From NCBI RefSeq assembly GCF_035938995.1, contig NZ_DASZGI010000314.1, forward strand, positions 1 to 52,731: a stretch of DNA of 52,731 bases. Direction: 5' to 3'. Of the stretch, positions 32,636 to 40,927 are shown in pieces. The first letter of the stretch is position 1. Each line of letters starts with the position of its first letter. The stretch is from DASZGI01 sp035938995. GTDB lineage: Bacteria; Actinomycetota; Actinomycetes; Streptomycetales; Catenulisporaceae. The translations under genes were made by a program, and so were the position numbers. Below the pieces are notes generated by a model. That model was given only the letters and a program-made list of their open reading frames with translations. It did no database searches and was not told the origin of the DNA.

Positions 32636-35600
32636 ATGTCTTGGGCTTTCCGCGCGCAGGTCCACCGGTCCGTCCGGCCTACCAGGCGGTCCGCTTCGCT
32701 CCTTCTCGTGGCCGCGATGGCCATCAGCCTGTCGACAGCCGGTCCGGTCCAGGCGGCCACCGCCGCCCCAGCGGCCGTCTCCGATCCGGCCGCCCTCGTC
32801 GATCCGTTCGTCGGCACCGGCAGCGGGGGCGCGGTCGTCGGCCAGGTGGACACCTTCCCAGGCGCGGATCTGCCGTTCGGCATGATCCAGTGGAGCCCCG
32901 ACACGACATCGCGGCCGGACGGCGGCGGCTACAACTACGACGACTCCGCGATCACCGGCTTCAGCCTGACCCACCTGTCCGGCCCCGGCTGCGCCGTCGC
33001 CGGAGACTTCCCCATCCTGCCGCTCACCGGTGCGGTGCCGGCGAATCCCGACTCCGCGTCGGCGTCCTTCAACCACTCCTCGGAAACCGCGCATCCGGGC
33101 TCTTATGCCGTCACCGCGGGCGGGGTGAGCACGCAACTCGCCGTGACCGCACGCACCGGCGTCGCCCAATTCACCTACCCGGCGACCAGCCAGGCGCAGC
33201 TGCTCGTGAAAGTCGCCGACAGCGCCAACGGCGGTTCCTCGGCCACATTCCAGACGATCGGCAACCAGGAGATCACCGGCGCCGTCACCAGCGGGCACTT
33301 CTGCGGACAACCGGACAGCTACACCGTGTACTTCGCCGCCCGATTCAACCGTCCGTTCACCGCTTCGGGCACCTGGGGCGGCACCAGCGCCGCACAGTTG
33401 GCGCGGAACCCCGGTGCCACCTCGGTGACCGAGAACGGCAAGCAGAATCCGCAAGCGAAGCGATACGGCAACGGCCACGCCGCTGCGACGAACGCGTCCG
33501 GGGCGGGCCAGCAGGGCTCGGGCGTCGTGGCAGGAGGCTGGCTCACCTTCGACACCACGCAGAACGCCAACGTCGGCATGCAGGTCGCCGTCTCATACGT
33601 GAGCACGCAGGGCGCACTCGGCAACCTGGCCGCCGAAGCGCATTCGTGGAGCGTCAGCTCGGTCGCCGCGAAGGCCGCTGACGCCTGGAACCACCAGCTG
33701 CGCACGATCGGTATCCACGGCGGCAGCGCCACCGCGCAAGCCGAGTTCTACACCGCGCTGTACCACGCCTCGCTCGAGCCCAGCCTGTTCAACGACGCGA
33801 ACGGGCAGTACGTGGGCTTCGACGAGAAGGTGCACAGCGTGCAGCCCGGCCACTCCCAATACGCCAACTATTCGGGCTGGGACATCTACCGCTCCCAAGT
33901 GCCGCTGCTGGCCACAATCGATCCGTCCATCGCCGCGGACATGGCAACTTCACTGCTCAACGACGCCGCGCAGGGCGGCGCGCTGCCCAAGTGGCCGGTC
34001 GCCAACGGCGAGTCCGGAGTGATGAACGGCGACGCCGCGGACCCGATTCTCGCCGACACCTACGCATTCGGCGCCAAGGGCTTCAACGCCTCGTCGGCGC
34101 TCGCCGATATGGTCAGCGGTGCGAACGGCACGTCGGGCGTCGTCCAGGGCTGGTACGTCGAGCGCCCGAACGCGGCCGCCTACATCGCCGACGGCTACGT
34201 GCCGAACGTCGCCTCGGATTCGATCAGCCCGGTGCCCAACGGCGCCTCGGAGACGCTGGAATACGCCCTCGACGACTTCTCGATCTCGCGCCTGGCCCAG
34301 GACCTGCATCAGTCCTCGACCGCCTCGACGTTCACCCAGCGGTCGCAGAACTGGGCGAACGTCTTCGACACCGCCGTCGGCTACGTCGAGCCGCGCGACG
34401 CTCAAGGAGCCTTCCCGTCCGGACCGCCCGTGCCGGTGGCCACCGGCTTCGGCCAGGACGGATTTCAGGAGGGCAACGCCGCCCAGTACTCGTGGATGGT
34501 CCCGCAGAACCTCAGCGGTTTGATCCAGGGCATGGGCGGCGACCAGGCCGTCTCATCCCGGCTGGACACCTTCTTCACCCAGCTCAACGCCGGCCCGGAC
34601 CAGCCGTATCAGTGGCAGGGCAACGAGCCAGCGCTGGACACCCCGTGGGTGTACGACAGCGTCGGACAGCCGTGGAAGACGCAGGCCGTGGTCCAGCAGG
34701 TCCTCACCCAGCTCTACTCGCTGACGCCCGGCGGCGAGCCCGGCAACGACGACCTCGGCGCCATGAGCTCGTGGTACGTCTGGGCCGCGCTCGGCCTCTA
34801 TCCGCAGACACCGGGCGTCCCGATGCTCGTGCTCGGCACCCCGCAGTTCCCGCACGCGGAAATCCACGGCGCGTTCGGCGACCTGACCGTGAACGCGCAG
34901 GGCGCGGGCGACACTTACGTCGGTGCTCTCAAGGTCGACGGCCGCTCGACCAACAACACCTGGATCGATCCGAGCCGCGCCCACGAACTCGACTTCGCCC
35001 TCTCGCAGACCCCGAACACCGCATGGGGCTCCGCTCCCGGCGATGCTCCGCCCTCGTTCGGCGCCGGACCGGTCACGTTCCCGCCGAGCACGCGCGCCGC
35101 GCTGGCGGTGACCCCCGGCCAGGTGCGGCTGGCGCCCGGCACCAGCACGACCGTGACCGTCACGGCCGACAACACCCTGGGCACCAGCCCGGCCTCCGTG
35201 GCATGGCAGGCGACGACCCCGCAGGGCCTGACCACGGCTCCGGCAGGCTCCACGCTCAGCGCGCCGGCCGGCGGCACCGCGCAGACGACCGTGACGATCA
35301 CCGCCGCGGCGGGCACCGCCACTGGCTACTACCAAGCCGCGTTCACCGCGCACGCCGCGAACGGCGCCGTCATCCCGTCCGTCTCGCTGCTGGTGACGGT
35401 CGCCCAGCCCGGCCAGAGCATCCCGACCGCCTACGTTTCGAATTACAGCGACAACACGGTCACGCCGGTGGACACACGCACGCACAACGCCGGGCCGCCG
35501 GTCCCGGTCGGCAGCGGGCCTGACGGCATGATCGTGACCGGCGGGAAACTGTTCATCGCCAACAACAACAGCAACAACGTGACCGTCGTCGACACCACGA

Positions 35601-36295
35601 CGAACTCCGTGATCGCGACCATCCCGGTCGGCTCCGTCGCGGCAGACGTGGCCGGCACTCCCGACGGCAAGACGGTCTGGGTGACCAACTTCGGCGACGG
35701 CACGGTGCAGCCGATCGACGTCGCGACGCTCACCACGGGGCCGACGATCGCCGTCGGCAGCCAGCCCGAGCGGCTGGCGGTCAGCCCCGACGGCGCCGAC
35801 CTCTGGGTCGCCAACCAAGGCGACGGCACGGTCAGCGAGATCGACCTGGCCACCCGTGCGGTCACCCGCACGATCACGGTCGGCGCCGCGCCGTTCGGCG
35901 TCGCGGTCACCCCGGACAGCAGCCGGGTGTTCATCACCAACGGCGGCTCGTCCTCGGTCTCGGTCATCGACTCGGCGACCGGCGCGGTCACCGCGACGGT
36001 GCCCACCGGCGCGGGTCCGCAATACGTCCAGATCTCTCCGGACGGCACGACGGCCTATGTCGCGGACTTCGGTGCGGGCGGCGTGACGCCGATCTCGACC
36101 GCGACGACCACCGCCGGTGCTTTCATCCCGACCGGCTCCGGCGCCTACGCCGTCGGCTTCAGCCCGGACGGAACGATCGCCTGGGTGGTGAACACCAACG
36201 CCAACAACGTCACGCCGGTCACGGTCGCGACCGGTGCGCCGGGCGCCTCGGTGCAAGTCGGCAACGTGCCCGACGGCGTGACAGTCATTCAGTAA
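32636..36295 (+). CDS. Secreted GH92 alpha-mannosidase with Ig-like domain and C-terminal YVTN beta-propeller
   Basis: Secreted protein of 1219 residues. A signal peptide (about 1-40, RRSASLLLVAAMAISLSTAG, cleavage after VQA) precedes a glycoside hydrolase family 92 module (about 45-830), an exo-acting, calcium-dependent alpha-mannosidase. Family stretches are PFGMIQWSPDT, GFSLTHLSGPGC, YSGWDIYRSQVPLL and GNDDLGAMSSWYVWAALGLY. An Ig/NEW3-like domain follows (about 845-940), then a beta-propeller of about six YVTN-type blades (about 945-1219) with repeated SPDG and VANxGDGTV motifs. The propeller probably aids binding to polymer or cell surface. The ATG at 32636 gives a proper signal peptide; an in-frame GTG at 32579 is possible. 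Likely controlled by the LacI gene downstream. Confidence 0.93.
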   Translation: MSWAFRAQVHRSVRPTRRSASLLLVAAMAISLSTAGPVQAATAAPAAVSDPAALVDPFVGTGSGGAVVGQVDTFPGADLPFGMIQWSPDTTSRPDGGGYNYDDSAITGFSLTHLSGPGCAVAGDFPILPLTGAVPANPDSASASFNHSSETAHPGSYAVTAGGVSTQLAVTARTGVAQFTYPATSQAQLLVKVADSANGGSSATFQTIGNQEITGAVTSGHFCGQPDSYTVYFAARFNRPFTASGTWGGTSAAQLARNPGATSVTENGKQNPQAKRYGNGHAAATNASGAGQQGSGVVAGGWLTFDTTQNANVGMQVAVSYVSTQGALGNLAAEAHSWSVSSVAAKAADAWNHQLRTIGIHGGSATAQAEFYTALYHASLEPSLFNDANGQYVGFDEKVHSVQPGHSQYANYSGWDIYRSQVPLLATIDPSIAADMATSLLNDAAQGGALPKWPVANGESGVMNGDAADPILADTYAFGAKGFNASSALADMVSGANGTSGVVQGWYVERPNAAAYIADGYVPNVASDSISPVPNGASETLEYALDDFSISRLAQDLHQSSTASTFTQRSQNWANVFDTAVGYVEPRDAQGAFPSGPPVPVATGFGQDGFQEGNAAQYSWMVPQNLSGLIQGMGGDQAVSSRLDTFFTQLNAGPDQPYQWQGNEPALDTPWVYDSVGQPWKTQAVVQQVLTQLYSLTPGGEPGNDDLGAMSSWYVWAALGLYPQTPGVPMLVLGTPQFPHAEIHGAFGDLTVNAQGAGDTYVGALKVDGRSTNNTWIDPSRAHELDFALSQTPNTAWGSAPGDAPPSFGAGPVTFPPSTRAALAVTPGQVRLAPGTSTTVTVTADNTLGTSPASVAWQATTPQGLTTAPAGSTLSAPAGGTAQTTVTITAAAGTATGYYQAAFTAHAANGAVIPSVSLLVTVAQPGQSIPTAYVSNYSDNTVTPVDTRTHNAGPPVPVGSGPDGMIVTGGKLFIANNNSNNVTVVDTTTNSVIATIPVGSVAADVAGTPDGKTVWVTNFGDGTVQPIDVATLTTGPTIAVGSQPERLAVSPDGADLWVANQGDGTVSEIDLATRAVTRTITVGAAPFGVAVTPDSSRVFITNGGSSSVSVIDSATGAVTATVPTGAGPQYVQISPDGTTAYVADFGAGGVTPISTATTTAGAFIPTGSGAYAVGFSPDGTIAWVVNTNANNVTPVTVATGAPGASVQVGNVPDGVTVIQ

Positions 36296-36347
36296 TAGGC
36301 ACTGGGTAATGGGCGCTGCGTAACAGCCACCGGCTCGCTCACGAAAC

Positions 36348-36389
36348 GCCGATCGGCTGCACGAAAGTCAGCTTGTGCAGCCAATCGGC
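36348..36389 (+). terminator. Hairpin terminator after the mannosidase gene
   Basis: GCCGATCGGCTGCAC (36348-36362) pairs with GTGCAGCCAATCGGC (36375-36389) except for one position; AAG/CTT inside the loop can extend the stem. It lies 53 bp after the mannosidase stop. Confidence 0.8.
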
Positions 36390-36400
36390 GCCGCGCACCC

Positions 36401-36414
36401 GGGGAGCGCTCTCC
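36401..36414. promoter_or_regulatory. LacI-family operator 1
   Basis: GGGGAGCGCTCTCC has the central CG-pair palindrome GAGCGCTC typical of LacI-family operators and matches the site in front of the lacI gene exactly over 14 bp. It is followed by ACTGGTGCT, closely matching the AATCGTGCT that follows site 3. Confidence 0.75.
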
Positions 36415-36515
36415 ACTGGTGCTTTGGCTAGACTGCACGTCACAGGGTCGAAGATGCAATCGGGCGATACTCGGACCTTGCGCGAAGAGTTCTTGGCCGA
36501 CCCCTAACTAGGCCC

Positions 36516-36569
36516 TTGACAAGCCAACCGTCCCGGCGCGACTATTCCGGTGAGTGGAGAGCGCTCTCC
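36516..36569 (+). promoter_or_regulatory. Promoter-like sequence with LacI-family operator 2
   Basis: TTGACA (36516-36521) and GACTAT (36540-36545), 18 bp apart, resemble a sigma-70 type promoter. The perfect 14-bp palindrome GGAGAGCGCTCTCC (36556-36569) lies just downstream, where bound repressor would block transcription. What it transcribes is unclear; a hairpin lies 17 bp further on. Confidence 0.6.
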
Positions 36570-36585
36570 GCTCGGAACGTTGTTC

Positions 36586-36621
36586 CTCGTGGGGGTGGGA
36601 CCCGCCGTCCGCCCCCACGAG
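36586..36621 (+). terminator. Hairpin downstream of operator 2
   Basis: CTCGTGGGGG (36586-36595) pairs perfectly with CCCCCACGAG (36612-36621). It may end a short transcript from the promoter at 36516, or be the remains of the end of a lost gene. Confidence 0.5.
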
Positions 36622-36804
36622 AGCAGCCTCGTGAAGGTCGTCCCTTGAGGCGCCCCTCTCCTCGCCGAATCCGGCGTTCGCCGCTGCGCCTCTACCAGCG
36701 CCTTAACCCTCACCGGCGGCTCTGACGCCACGGATCGGGCGCTCATCTCCACCTCGCACTCAATCGCTTGCGTGTGTTCTGCGCCTCTCTCCGTACCAAA
36801 AATC

Positions 36805-36832
36805 GGGGAGCGCTCTCCAATCGTGCTATAAA
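36805..36832 (+). promoter_or_regulatory. lacI promoter with LacI-family operator 3
   Basis: The operator GGGGAGCGCTCTCC (36805-36818) is followed 8 bp later by TATAAA (36827-36832), a good -10 box. The start of transcription should fall at about the ATG (36839), so the lacI mRNA is probably leaderless; no ribosome-binding site is present. Autorepression is likely. Confidence 0.7.
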
Positions 36833-36838
36833 GCCATC

Positions 36839-37888
36839 ATGAGCGATCTCCTCCAGCCGTCTCCCACGTTGGAGGACGTGGCCAGGGCCGCGGGCCTGTC
36901 CCGCTCCACCGTCTCGCGCGTCATCAACGGCACCCGCAACTTCGACCCGGCGGTCCGCGAGGCGGTCCAGCGGGCCATCGCCGCCACGGGCTACGTCCCC
37001 AACCTCGCCGCCCGCTCGCTGGTCGGCAGCCGCACCGGCACTGTCGCGCTCGTGGTGTCCGGCGCGGGCGACCCGCCCGACGGGGACGAGAACGCCCACC
37101 AGCGCGAGGTCTTCGCCGACCCCTTCTTCGGCCGGGTCGCCAACGGCGTGACCCGCTTCCTGCGCCCGCGAGGCGTGCACCCCGTCCTGATCTCCGCCGA
37201 GACCGACGAGGACCATCGCCACGTCCTGGCCTACCTGAAGCGCGGCAACGCCGACGGCGCGATCCTGGTCTCGACGCACGCCGACGACCCGCTTCCGGCC
37301 CTCTTCCCGGGCACCGGTCTGCACGCCGTCCTGTTCGCCCGCCCCGCCCGGCCGCTACCCATCAGCTACGTGGACATCGCACACCAGGAGGGGGCGGCTC
37401 TCGCGGCAGAGCACTTGCTCGCCCGCGGCTGCCGACGGGTCGCGACGATCTGCGGTCCCCTCGACGTGCCGGCCGCCCAGGACCGCCTCGCCGGATTCCG
37501 CACGGCGATGGCCAGGCACGGCTATCCGTACATCCCGCACGTCGAGGGGATATTCACGCTGGAGAGCGGCGAGACGGCCACCGGGCGGCTACTCGACGAG
37601 TACCCCGAGGTGGACGGGATCTTCGCGGCCAACGACCTGATGGCGCAGGGGGCGCTGCTCACCCTGCGGGACCGGGGCCGCCGGGTGCCCGAGGACGTCG
37701 CCGTCGTCGGCTTCGACGACAGCAGCGCGGCGGTCGCGTGCCGGCCGATGCTGACCACGGTCCGCCAGCCGGTCGAGGACATGGCGGCCGAGATGACCCG
37801 GATGCTGCTCGACCACATCGAGAAGCCCAACCAGCCGATCGGCTCGCGCATATTCGACCCCGTGCTGATCGTGCGCCAGTCCGCTTGA
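36839..37888 (+). CDS. LacI-family transcriptional regulator
   Basis: Sugar-responsive repressor of 349 residues. The N-terminal helix-turn-helix is at about 10-34 (LEDVARAAGLSRSTVSRVIN), with the hinge helix NLAARSLVGSRTGTVALVV, followed by a periplasmic-binding-protein-like effector domain ending in VGFDDSSAAVACRPMLTTVRQP. An insertion around PPDGDENAHQREV sits at the start of the effector domain. The gene is preceded by three matching operators and lies downstream of the GH92 mannosidase, so it probably controls mannoside use and its own synthesis. No ribosome-binding site is visible; translation is probably leaderless. Confidence 0.95.
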   Translation: MSDLLQPSPTLEDVARAAGLSRSTVSRVINGTRNFDPAVREAVQRAIAATGYVPNLAARSLVGSRTGTVALVVSGAGDPPDGDENAHQREVFADPFFGRVANGVTRFLRPRGVHPVLISAETDEDHRHVLAYLKRGNADGAILVSTHADDPLPALFPGTGLHAVLFARPARPLPISYVDIAHQEGAALAAEHLLARGCRRVATICGPLDVPAAQDRLAGFRTAMARHGYPYIPHVEGIFTLESGETATGRLLDEYPEVDGIFAANDLMAQGALLTLRDRGRRVPEDVAVVGFDDSSAAVACRPMLTTVRQPVEDMAAEMTRMLLDHIEKPNQPIGSRIFDPVLIVRQSA

Positions 37889-37924
37889 GCGGCTTACATC
37901 ACGTGTAGAGACGGGCGGCTGAGC

Positions 37925-37967
37925 GGGTGCCGTCGGCGCGGTGACGGGAACCGCGCCGACGGCACCC
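37925..37967. terminator. Bidirectional hairpin terminator, 18-bp perfect stem
   Basis: GGGTGCCGTCGGCGCGGT (37925-37942) pairs perfectly with ACCGCGCCGACGGCACCC (37950-37967) around a 7-nt loop, between the convergent lacI and truncated GH2 genes. Confidence 0.92.
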
Positions 37968-37981
37968 TTATTCGGCGTAGG

Positions 37982-38941
37982 TCAGCGAATGACAGGCGCG
38001 CACGGTTTGGGTGCGGTCCGCGCCGGAGCGTTGTATGCCTGTGCACTGACGTACGCGTGCTGAGTGGCCGTCGCGTCCGATGGCCACGAAATGGGGATTT
38101 CGCGGGACTCACCGGGCAGCAGCCAGAAGTAGTTGGCCCCGTACCGCGCGGGCGTCAGGCGCGACCCGTCAGGATCATGCAGCCCTAGGCGCACCATCGC
38201 GGCGATCGTGCTTCCCTCATTCGCGACGGTCGCGACGAGCCGGCCGCAGTCGACCGCGCGAACCGAGAGGCCGAGCTGCGTGGCGGCGAGCATGTCCAGC
38301 CCGGACGAATTCGGCCGCCGCGGGCTCTGGAGCGCCGAATAGCGCCAATACGCGTTCTCTGACAACAGCACGCCGTCGCCGTCGCGCAGTTCAAGCCGCA
38401 CCACCTGGAACGGCGGCGCGGAAGGCCAGGAGATGGCGAACGCGGGCGCCGCAGACGACGGTGTGATGTCCACACCCTGCTGCTCGACGTGGCTGAGCTG
38501 CCGGCCGCCGGGATCGTAGACCTTCGCGGTGATGGTCGCGTCGATGAGCTTGTCCGTCGTGTGGTTGGCCGCCAGCACCTGCCACGTGGTCGGATTCACT
38601 TGGACGTGCAGCGCTTCGCAGCCCTTGCGCGAGCCGAAATACGCGCCGTCGTGGTCGTCCTCGAGGCCGTAGTCATCGGCCTGCCAGGCGGGGTCGTACA
38701 TCCACTGCAGAGCCGAGGTGTCCTGCCAGAAGATCGCGTTCCAGACCTCGAACATCGCGCGGGCGCTTTCGTAGTCGGCGAACCGCGCCCTGGCGATGTC
38801 TCGCGCGCCGGCGGACGTTTCGACGCCCGGCAGCGGAGACACCGCGACGCACGGATGAACGCGGGCGCGGCGCCTTACCCGCTCATCCGCGAGCAGCGTG
38901 GTGCCCGTGGAGATGAAGTCGCGACGGGCGGACGCACCCAT
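37982..38941 (-). pseudogene. Truncated GH2 glycosidase (exo-beta-glucosaminidase/beta-mannosidase type), C-terminal remnant
   Basis: Protein of 319 residues that matches the C-terminal third of GH2 exo-beta-D-glucosaminidase/mannosidase enzymes (normally about 850-1000 residues). Stretches such as ARAMFEVWNAIFWQDTSALQ, GAYFGSRKGCEALHVQVNP and RLELRDGDGVLLSENAYWR belong to the end of the barrel and the Ig-like domains after it. The first 45 residues start with a Tat-like ARRDFISTGTTLLADE, as in a secreted enzyme, but the sugar-binding domain and catalytic acid/base region are missing. A large in-frame internal deletion joining signal peptide to C-terminus would explain it. Catalysis is not expected. 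The ATG at 38941 and upstream operator look intact. Confidence 0.75.
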
Positions 38942-38965
38942 GCGGAGGTCCTTCCCTGGTCGGGA

Positions 38966-38979
38966 TGACAACGTTGTCA
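38966..38979. promoter_or_regulatory. Perfect 14-bp palindromic operator, LacI/GalR type
   Basis: TGACAACGTTGTCA is a perfect palindrome with the central CG of LacI-family operators. It lies 24 bp upstream of the truncated GH2 start, and TTGACA on the minus strand (read from 38980) can serve as an overlapping -35 box. Its sequence differs from the GGAGAGCGCTCTCC sites near lacI, so a different regulator, probably encoded elsewhere, binds it. Confidence 0.75.
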
Positions 38980-39077
38980 ACGGCATCCTGTGAGGGCGGC
39001 CGGGCGCTGTCAAGCCCTTCGGCGCACAGCGTTCCGCGACTGTGATCCTGTCGGCGGCGAGTCGTACGATCGATTCC

Positions 39078-40076
39078 ATGACGGCGAGTGCCGTGCACGG
39101 CGACGGCGTGGGCGAACTCGGGCTCGAGCAGCTCGAGGAGCACCGCCGCGATCTTACCGGCCACTGCTACCGCATGCTCGGCTCGTTCTTCGAGGCGGAG
39201 GACGCGGTCCAGGAGACCATGATCCGGGCCTGGCGGGCGCAGGCGGACTTCGAGGGCCGCTCCTCGATGCGCACCTGGCTGCACCGGGTCGCCACCAACG
39301 TGTGCCTGGACATGCTGCGCGGACGCAAGCGGCGCGCGCTGCCCATGGGCCTCGTGCCGTCGTCCACCGCGGACATCACGGACCTCGGTCCGATGCTGCC
39401 CGAGGAAACCTGGGTGATGCCGGTCCCGGACGACCGGGTGATCGGCGACCACGCCGACCCCGCGCAGGTGGCGGCGCAGCGCGAGAGCATCCGCCTGGCG
39501 TTCGTCGCCGCCCTCCAATACCTGCCCGCCCGCCAGCGCGCGGTCCTGCTGCTGCGCGAGGTCCTGGGCTGGTCGGCCGCGGAAGTGGCCGACCTGCTCG
39601 GCTCCACCTCGGCGTCGGTGAACAGCGCCCTGCAGCGGGCGCGGGCCACTCTCGCTACGCGCGACCCGGGCGGCGCGCTTCGCCCTGACGACGCGGCGCG
39701 CCCCGACGACGAGGTCCGCCGCGAGCTGCTGGCCGAGTTCGTCTCCGCCTTCGAGAGCTACGACATCGAGCGATTCACCACCCTCCTGCACGACGACGCG
39801 GTCCAGGCGATGCCGCCCCTCGCGCTCTGGATCCAAGGCGCCCGCGAGATCGGCCGGTGGATGCTGGGCCCGGGCATCGAGTGCCGCGGTTCCCGCCTGG
39901 TGCCGATCGCGGTCAACGGCACCCTCGCGTTCGGCCACTACCGGCCGGATGGAAACGGCGGCCACAAGCCCTTCTCGATCCAGATCCCCTGGGTCGAGGG
40001 CGAGCGCATCAAGCAGATTCACACGTACCTGTATCCCGAGCTCTTCCCGGCGTTCGGGCTGCCGGAAAAGCTATAG
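39078..40076 (+). CDS. ECF RNA polymerase sigma factor with C-terminal SnoaL-like domain
   Basis: Extracytoplasmic-function sigma factor of 332 residues. Region 2 is at about 18-90 (LTGHCYRMLGSFFEAEDAVQ and MRTWLHRVATNVCLDMLRGR), region 4 at about 150-205 (YLPARQRAVLLLREVLGWSA and STSASVNSALQRARATL), and a SnoaL/NTF2-like domain at about 215-330. Such tails (SigG/SigJ-like families) replace a separate anti-sigma factor and sense an unknown ligand. No anti-sigma gene is adjacent. The ATG at 39078 puts region 2 at the usual place; an in-frame upstream start at 39042 is possible. The DUF899 gene follows after 87 bp and may be its target. Confidence 0.93.
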   Translation: MTASAVHGDGVGELGLEQLEEHRRDLTGHCYRMLGSFFEAEDAVQETMIRAWRAQADFEGRSSMRTWLHRVATNVCLDMLRGRKRRALPMGLVPSSTADITDLGPMLPEETWVMPVPDDRVIGDHADPAQVAAQRESIRLAFVAALQYLPARQRAVLLLREVLGWSAAEVADLLGSTSASVNSALQRARATLATRDPGGALRPDDAARPDDEVRRELLAEFVSAFESYDIERFTTLLHDDAVQAMPPLALWIQGAREIGRWMLGPGIECRGSRLVPIAVNGTLAFGHYRPDGNGGHKPFSIQIPWVEGERIKQIHTYLYPELFPAFGLPEKL

Positions 40077-40163
40077 CCCGACACCGATGAATTCCGGGAG
40101 ACCGCTTCGTCCAAGTGGGTGAGAGCGAGAGCCGCAGCGGCTTCGCTAACCCTGGAGGTCGAG

Positions 40164-40904
40164 ATGAGTCTTCCGCAGGTCGTCTCCCGCGAGCAGTGGC
40201 TCGTGGCCCGCAAGCAGTTCCTGGCCAGGGAGAAGGAGCTGACCCGGGCGCGCGACGCGCTCAACGCCGACCGCCGCCGGCTGCCGATGGTCGAGATCGA
40301 GAAGGCGTACGTGTTCGAGGGGCCGGGCGGGAAGGTCACCCTGGCCGACCTGTTCGACGGCTGCCGCCAGTTGGTGGTCCAGCACGTGATGTTCGACCCG
40401 GCGTGGGACGCCGCCTGCAAGGGCTGCACCGCCAGCATCGACGAGCTGTCCGAGGGCCTGCTGACCCACCTGCGGTCGCGGGACACCAACTTCGTCCTGA
40501 TCTCCCGTACACCGCTGGCGAAGATCGAGGACTACCGCGCCCTTCGCCGCTGGCCGTACCGCTGGTACTCCTCCTACGGCAGCGACTTCAACTACGACTT
40601 CCACGTCAGCCTGGACCAGTCCGTCGCACCGGTGGAGTACAACTACCGCGGCGCGGAGGAGCTCAAGCAGGCCGGGATGGACTGGCTCCTCGAGGGCCCC
40701 AGCGAGCAGCCGGGCGTGAGCTGCTTCCTGACCGACGAGGGGCGCATCTTCCACACCTACTCGACTTTCGCGCGCGGCTCCGAGCAGCTCGGCGGCTCGT
40801 ACGGCGTGCTGGACATGACCGCCCTCGGCCGCCAGGAAGCGTGGGAGGAGCCCAAGGGCCGCGTGGAGAAGCCGCACGGCGCGGACCCGACCTTCACGGA
40901 CTAG
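40164..40904 (+). CDS. DUF899 thioredoxin-like protein
   Basis: DUF899-family protein of 246 residues with a thioredoxin-like fold. The Cys85-Lys-Gly-Cys88 pair lies in MFDPAWDAACKGCTAS at the start of a helix, as in redox-active thioredoxin folds. Further family stretches are LADLFDGCRQLVVQHVMF, YRWYSSYGSDFNYDFHV and CFLTDEGRIFHTYSTFARG. The biochemical role of the family is not established. Neighbouring ECF sigma factor and DUF899 genes suggest a stress or detoxification regulon. The ATG at 40164 follows CTGGAGG. Confidence 0.9.
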   Translation: MSLPQVVSREQWLVARKQFLAREKELTRARDALNADRRRLPMVEIEKAYVFEGPGGKVTLADLFDGCRQLVVQHVMFDPAWDAACKGCTASIDELSEGLLTHLRSRDTNFVLISRTPLAKIEDYRALRRWPYRWYSSYGSDFNYDFHVSLDQSVAPVEYNYRGAEELKQAGMDWLLEGPSEQPGVSCFLTDEGRIFHTYSTFARGSEQLGGSYGVLDMTALGRQEAWEEPKGRVEKPHGADPTFTD

Positions 40905-40927
40905 GCCGCACGAGGGGCACTGTTCTG

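Larger units (their letters stand above)
36296..36838. promoter_or_regulatory. Regulatory region with three LacI-type operators
   Basis: This 543-bp region between the mannosidase and lacI genes has no convincing gene. It contains a terminator (36348-36389), three near-identical operators (36401-36414, 36556-36569, 36805-36818), a promoter-like TTGACA at 36516 and a hairpin at 36586-36621. The operator plus following bases at 36401-36423 and 36805-36827 match over 23 bp with only a few differences, as if a promoter had been duplicated or a gene between them lost. Confidence 0.7.

Noticed and set aside
34553..36256. Long minus-strand frame opposite the mannosidase gene
   Set aside because: Arg/Asp/Gly-rich antisense shadow of a gene with clear GH92 and propeller motifs on the plus strand.
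36516..36725. Short open frame between the mannosidase and lacI genes
   Set aside because: Its product is almost only Arg, Pro and Ser, with no ribosome-binding site, and it spans an operator and a hairpin.
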